Virus record (IMG/VR): IMGVR_UViG_3300042520_000071
Coordinates: 1 to 21,986 of that record
DNA from: a virus
Direction: 5' to 3' (one strand)
DNA length: 21,986 nucleotides
In this document: one piece after another, positions 19,201 to 21,986 of the stretch
How the letters are laid out: every line of letters begins with the position of its first letter
Position numbering within the stretch: the first letter of the stretch is position 1
Program-made: the position numbers and the translations under genes
Notes under the pieces: generated by a model
The model's input: only the letters and a program-made list of their open reading frames with translations
Database searches by the model: none
Told to the model about the DNA's origin: nothing

Positions 19201-21986
19201 AGCTGAAGCCGTAGAACAACTTAATGCGGTTATGAAGAGTGCTGGCAGAATGTACACCGCACTACAAGCATTAGGTAAAACAGATGCTCGTGTAGACGCC
19301 TTAGCTAGAGCTAACGCATTTACTGATATTAAAGAATTTATAGCTTATGGTATGTCTAATCCAGCAATGCAAGAGTTTCTTTTGCAGTCTCCAGGGCAGA
19401 TAGTTGGAATTCAATCAACCATAATTGACAGGTTATTTACCCCGTTTGTGCAAGCCATTCGCAAGATGTTCAATATGGCGGAGAACTACGACTCAGCAAT
19501 GCAGGACCTTATTATCGTTACGGATAAGCTGTTATCTGCTAAGTTTACTCAACCCAAGGTTACTAGATCTGAAGCAGCGTTGGCTAAGAAACAAAATAAG
19601 AACATTGATACTGATCTAGAAAAGTTACGTTTATCTAAGTCGTCCACCGAGACCGAAAAGCTTGTTGGTGACATGATAAAGAACCATGGCTTTCAAGGTT
19701 TCTTAGATTTGCTAGAAGCAAGACGGGATGCATTAGGTAATGACTTTATTGCCAAACTAATATACAACCTACCCACATCAGATATTGTGCGTTGGGTAGG
19801 CGATGAGATACCAGCATTAGTTTCAACCGATCAAATGATGCAAGAAGTATCAGCCATGCGTATGAGGCTGATGACTGCCGTAGCTAAAAAAGCCGAAGCT
19901 CTAGCTAAGTTTACTAGCAAGAATGGTTCTGAAGCATTAAGTGATGCAATGCATTTGGCTCGTTTAAAGAAAGTTAGCCCTGCTAAATATCCTAATGCTA
20001 CAGAGTATGCAAAGAATGACCCCTTAGTCAAAAAATACGAAGCCATAATTGCTGACCCCAATACAGATCCTACTAAGCTACCCGCATTTAAAGGTCAGCT
20101 TACCCAACGTATTAACCAGATTAATGCCGTATACGATAAATGGGATGCCCTAGGTAAGCAAAAAGGTGGGCATGATATGTACAAAATGGTCCAAGAGTAT
20201 TACCAGGACATGTACAACTTAACCCGCAGACTCTTAGATGACCAGATTAACCAACTACCTATAGACGCTGCAGATAAAGCCAAGCTACTTAAGTCAGTGC
20301 GCATGATGCACGAGCGTAGCGTATCTAACAAAGAACCCGAAACCATAATTTTAGAAGATGGCACCGAGTCTATAGAAGCAACGTTTACGTCTTTGCCCGA
20401 AGACTACTTCCCATTTACCCGCCGTGGTCAATACTATTTAAACGTACAAGGACCAAAAGGACGGGAGTTCTATCTGTTTGAAAGCGGTGTAGATCGCAAT
20501 GCTTTTAAAGCCAAACGTGCCCGTGAATTGGGTGTAGATAAGAACGATAACAAAATCTTTAGTCAGGGTGATGACATCCGTGCCTTACGTGGCGCATTCC
20601 AAGGCGATAGCCAGATGCTCAAAGAAATGTTTGAGGCTATTGACGGAGCAGACACATCTAAACTAGCCCCAGGTAACGTAAATGCTTTTACGGAAGACTT
20701 AAAAGACCAGCTGTATCAAGTGTATTTGATGAGCATGCCTGAGCGTAGTTTCCGTAAACAGTTCTTACACGCTGAGAAAATTACTGGTTTTAGCTCTGAC
20801 ATTCTGCGTAACTTAAAAGATTCAGGTACTAAATACTCCAATCAGCTAGCTAAACTTAAGTACGGTAGCGCTTTGCGCAATGAAATACAACGTGCACGAG
20901 ATACTCTTGAAGGCATGCCATCTAATGAGCGGGGGCGCCTTGAGATATTTATAAACGAAATAGCTGCACGGGCTGAAGATGAGATTAATCCTCCTGAAGA
21001 TAGCCCTTGGGTTAATAAAATTAATCAGATTTCGTACTTAATGCTTCTAACCAGTGCTGCTACTGCTGCTGTGCAAATGCTAGCTGTGCCTAATATGGTT
21101 ATGCCAACCCTTAACGACCAGTATGGGTACGGTAAATCTGCTGCCAAACTTACTAAGTACATGGCATTGTGGAAGTCTATTGGTATTACTAATGTAGACC
21201 CAGATACTGGAGAAACTACTTATACAGCACCGTCTTTTGTATCGTCTGACATTGCACGTAGTAATGAAAACCTACGTCGTGCGTATCAATACGCTATAGA
21301 CAAGTACAACATGTTTAGCCTGACTAATACTTCGGTGTTAACAGGTGCAAACAAAACTCCTACTGCCGTTGGCGAAAGTGTGCTTCGTCGTACTGGGCAA
21401 ACAACATATCGCCTTATTACTGCTTTGTTAAATGGCTCTGAGCGTATTAGCCGTGAGATTACCTTTGGTATGAGTTTTGAGTTAGAGTTTGAAAAGACTG
21501 GTAACTTTGAAGAAGCAGTACAAAAAGCAGTTATAAATACTCAAGAACTACTAGGTCGATACGATGCACCACAGCGCCCCCGTAGCTGGCGTAATGCTGT
21601 AGGTAAAACAGTTTTACAATTTAAAACTTACTCCGCATTTATGAGTTCATGGTTTTTACGTAATGGTTACGCTGTTATTAATAAAGGATTGCTAGATGCT
21701 GAAGGTCGTTCAGCCGCACACAAACTAAGTCAAGTTATTTTAATGGGTGCCATATTCCACGGTTTAGTTGGGTCTCCTCTTTACGGCGTAATTACTAGTC
21801 TCATTAATTTATATGACTATCTCTTTGGCGATGAAGATGAGATGCGTAAACGCAGGCTTAATAACCCATTAACTGTATACGACTCAGATATGCGTTTCCG
21901 TTATGAGTTTTTACGAGATACTTTTGGGCATATTCCATTTCCTGGATTAGACGGAAGGGATCATAGCCTTAACGAAGTATTAGAGA
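16238..21986 (+). CDS. Giant polyvalent ejection protein with HExxH metallopeptidase motif (partial, at least 1916 aa)
   Basis: The frame is open from ATG at 16238 to the window edge, so the 3' end is missing. Order of parts: two 23-residue repeats (TNPNTGEKLFLVDNKW and TNPETGQRAFLINNEW, 7-45); a Pro/Ala-rich linker (about 50-100); hydrophobic Gly/Ala helices (about 233-275, 310-330 and 394-416) suited to membrane entry; 17 Pro-Thr-Ala triplets (681-731, two with Ser for Pro); an AT-hook-like KPRGRPK (743-749); and a zinc metallopeptidase motif LHEALHG (H960, E961, H964) with E1033 in KEFIAYG as possible third ligand. Long helical regions follow, and hydrophobic segments at about 1600-1626 and 1834-1865. 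Size, position and multidomain layout fit phage polyvalent proteins injected with DNA. No clear Shine-Dalgarno is seen. Peptidase activity is inferred from the motif only. Confidence 0.8.
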   Translation, partial: MAYESATNPNTGEKLFLVDNKWVPPSETATNPETGQRAFLINNEWQVLDVPKAAPKAAPTVAPATEVAPIISPEEQTGVAPPTPELVAPTVAAQPKPPSELAMGREFIEKGIPSGVIGVKSMATGVNLLKDANFVGSAIKNLDVYKQIDEGKITSLADAEGLGLPKDQVRMYLAAKSPEAREQMKQNQQGIIDKRQGFVQESLALFKQYQAEAEKVKGVTPDITDVSTVKDFGNWLAFNVGSGVVQLAPIMLAAVTTGTPGALALGTAMGVGETVGNRLEFIQNKVKDLPPEQQANEIEKYIRDTSDTTVAIGLASGALDMFGPVGSILRARAGKEGVKYLTKKEGLKAGIKGAPRDIVEEGLTGGAQEAVQIGGKRVLGEQTGDVFSEENIKAVINAAAAEAAGGLGGTTISTGLKVAQGQSEIYKKRAADNEYKDAMATVLADKGFSFAPPEVRQEIEQEATKSILDSTKENLGNVVDSIKERIAQFVTPKTPEADEFTALVTRYRDSGLTYDEALNQAKQDFVEAGRGDQSIIGGADQRGISVPGKPIETDTGVTDTTGGDLATTGTTTTTVGGGEGTELSALTPAQVRNQANTEALNIFNVPKTENPDGTIAYGFATPAVQKQIKAYSLGAYDAAQGFDGAKFAADMKGKEKKAYEDGFAFGQQTITLSVPTTLATPTAPTAPTAPTAPTAPTAPTASTAPTAPTAPTAPTAPTAPTASTAPTAPTAPTTLTTPVTRGKPRGRPKAALTEAEAAAKTAERRAQQAAGKQVIRTAEKLQKISQEQFDPTKFETIEDLTEGERDFNERRRQALEDAYALAVQGSTKENKAGTIGQAILDTATPQERQLAKERYELRSKTARSELLEATDGNENTVYTGFKTAANALSWLTKNGNVFERTLARRLMPFVRTMRVVIVRSPADLPSNYLRSQFEGAAGMYSEGVIYLAEDGGLNNTVFLHEALHGATIDRINKYLDDVEAGRQPEESLAEAVEQLNAVMKSAGRMYTALQALGKTDARVDALARANAFTDIKEFIAYGMSNPAMQEFLLQSPGQIVGIQSTIIDRLFTPFVQAIRKMFNMAENYDSAMQDLIIVTDKLLSAKFTQPKVTRSEAALAKKQNKNIDTDLEKLRLSKSSTETEKLVGDMIKNHGFQGFLDLLEARRDALGNDFIAKLIYNLPTSDIVRWVGDEIPALVSTDQMMQEVSAMRMRLMTAVAKKAEALAKFTSKNGSEALSDAMHLARLKKVSPAKYPNATEYAKNDPLVKKYEAIIADPNTDPTKLPAFKGQLTQRINQINAVYDKWDALGKQKGGHDMYKMVQEYYQDMYNLTRRLLDDQINQLPIDAADKAKLLKSVRMMHERSVSNKEPETIILEDGTESIEATFTSLPEDYFPFTRRGQYYLNVQGPKGREFYLFESGVDRNAFKAKRARELGVDKNDNKIFSQGDDIRALRGAFQGDSQMLKEMFEAIDGADTSKLAPGNVNAFTEDLKDQLYQVYLMSMPERSFRKQFLHAEKITGFSSDILRNLKDSGTKYSNQLAKLKYGSALRNEIQRARDTLEGMPSNERGRLEIFINEIAARAEDEINPPEDSPWVNKINQISYLMLLTSAATAAVQMLAVPNMVMPTLNDQYGYGKSAAKLTKYMALWKSIGITNVDPDTGETTYTAPSFVSSDIARSNENLRRAYQYAIDKYNMFSLTNTSVLTGANKTPTAVGESVLRRTGQTTYRLITALLNGSERISREITFGMSFELEFEKTGNFEEAVQKAVINTQELLGRYDAPQRPRSWRNAVGKTVLQFKTYSAFMSSWFLRNGYAVINKGLLDAEGRSAAHKLSQVILMGAIFHGLVGSPLYGVITSLINLYDYLFGDEDEMRKRRLNNPLTVYDSDMRFRYEFLRDTFGHIPFPGLDGRDHSLNEVLE
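18278..18430 (+). repeat. 9-bp minisatellite encoding a Pro-Thr-Ala linker (17 units)
   Basis: Seventeen in-frame units of CCAACTGCT, 153 bases with almost no other variation. Units 8 (18341) and 15 (18404) start TCA instead of CCA. These two variant units are 63 bases apart, so the array shows a seven-unit higher-order period from duplication of a block. It encodes residues 681-731 of the giant protein. Such arrays change length by slippage. Confidence 0.95.

Noticed and set aside
16238-21986. Virion RNA polymerase of the N4 type in the giant ORF
   Set aside because: I see no T7-like polymerase catalytic motifs in the visible 1916 codons; the visible features are hydrophobic helices, a linker, an AT-hook-like motif and HExxH.

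Overview
The window reads as part of the late (virion and lysis) region of a tailed bacteriophage, most like a podovirus-type genome from an aquatic metagenome. Every supported gene is on the + strand, and most are tightly packed with ATGA, GTGA or TAATG start/stop overlaps. No gap between genes exceeds about 45 bases. I see no terminase, portal, major capsid, polymerase, integrase, tRNA or CRISPR. The host cannot be fixed from the sequence. The lysis genes indicate a Gram-negative-type envelope, and the moderate GC with a strong use of TAA stops would suit a freshwater or marine proteobacterium (inference).

Layout. (1) Bases 23-5715 hold an adhesion module of five fibre or appendage-type proteins (216, 151, 372, 234 and 657 aa). 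Four small proteins (58, 65, 73 and 56 aa) sit behind the first three and are candidate assembly partners. (2) Bases 5716-6545 hold a 44-base gap, a truncated copy of a gene start, a small zinc-ribbon protein and the full-length coiled-coil membrane protein. The truncated and full copies share a perfect 64-base direct repeat. (3) Bases 6542-8108 hold a lysis cassette: a membrane-anchored domain protein, a GTA-type three-helix holin and a GH24 lysozyme. (4) Bases 8120-10662 hold a 733-aa tail/neck structural protein and a 113-aa structural protein that carries one copy of the 22-residue repeat of the 234-aa appendage protein. (5) Bases 10705-21986 hold the putative internal (ejection) virion proteins: a 568-aa glycine-rich protein, a GNAT acetyltransferase, an 1119-aa Gly/Gln/Ala repeat protein, and a giant ORF from 16238 that is still open at the window end (at least 1916 codons). 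The giant protein has hydrophobic helices, a 17-copy Pro-Thr-Ala linker, an AT-hook-like motif and an HExxH metallopeptidase motif.

How it fits together (inference). Fibres and appendages bind the cell surface, the 733/113-aa proteins belong to the tail or neck, and the 568/1119/giant proteins would be injected with the DNA to form an envelope-crossing conduit. The giant protein would bring a metallopeptidase and possibly DNA-binding activity. The holin and lysozyme end the infection. The most notable items are the giant polyvalent protein, the duplicated gene start around the zinc-ribbon gene, the membrane-anchored GAF-like protein in the lysis cassette, and the 22-residue repeat shared by two virion proteins.
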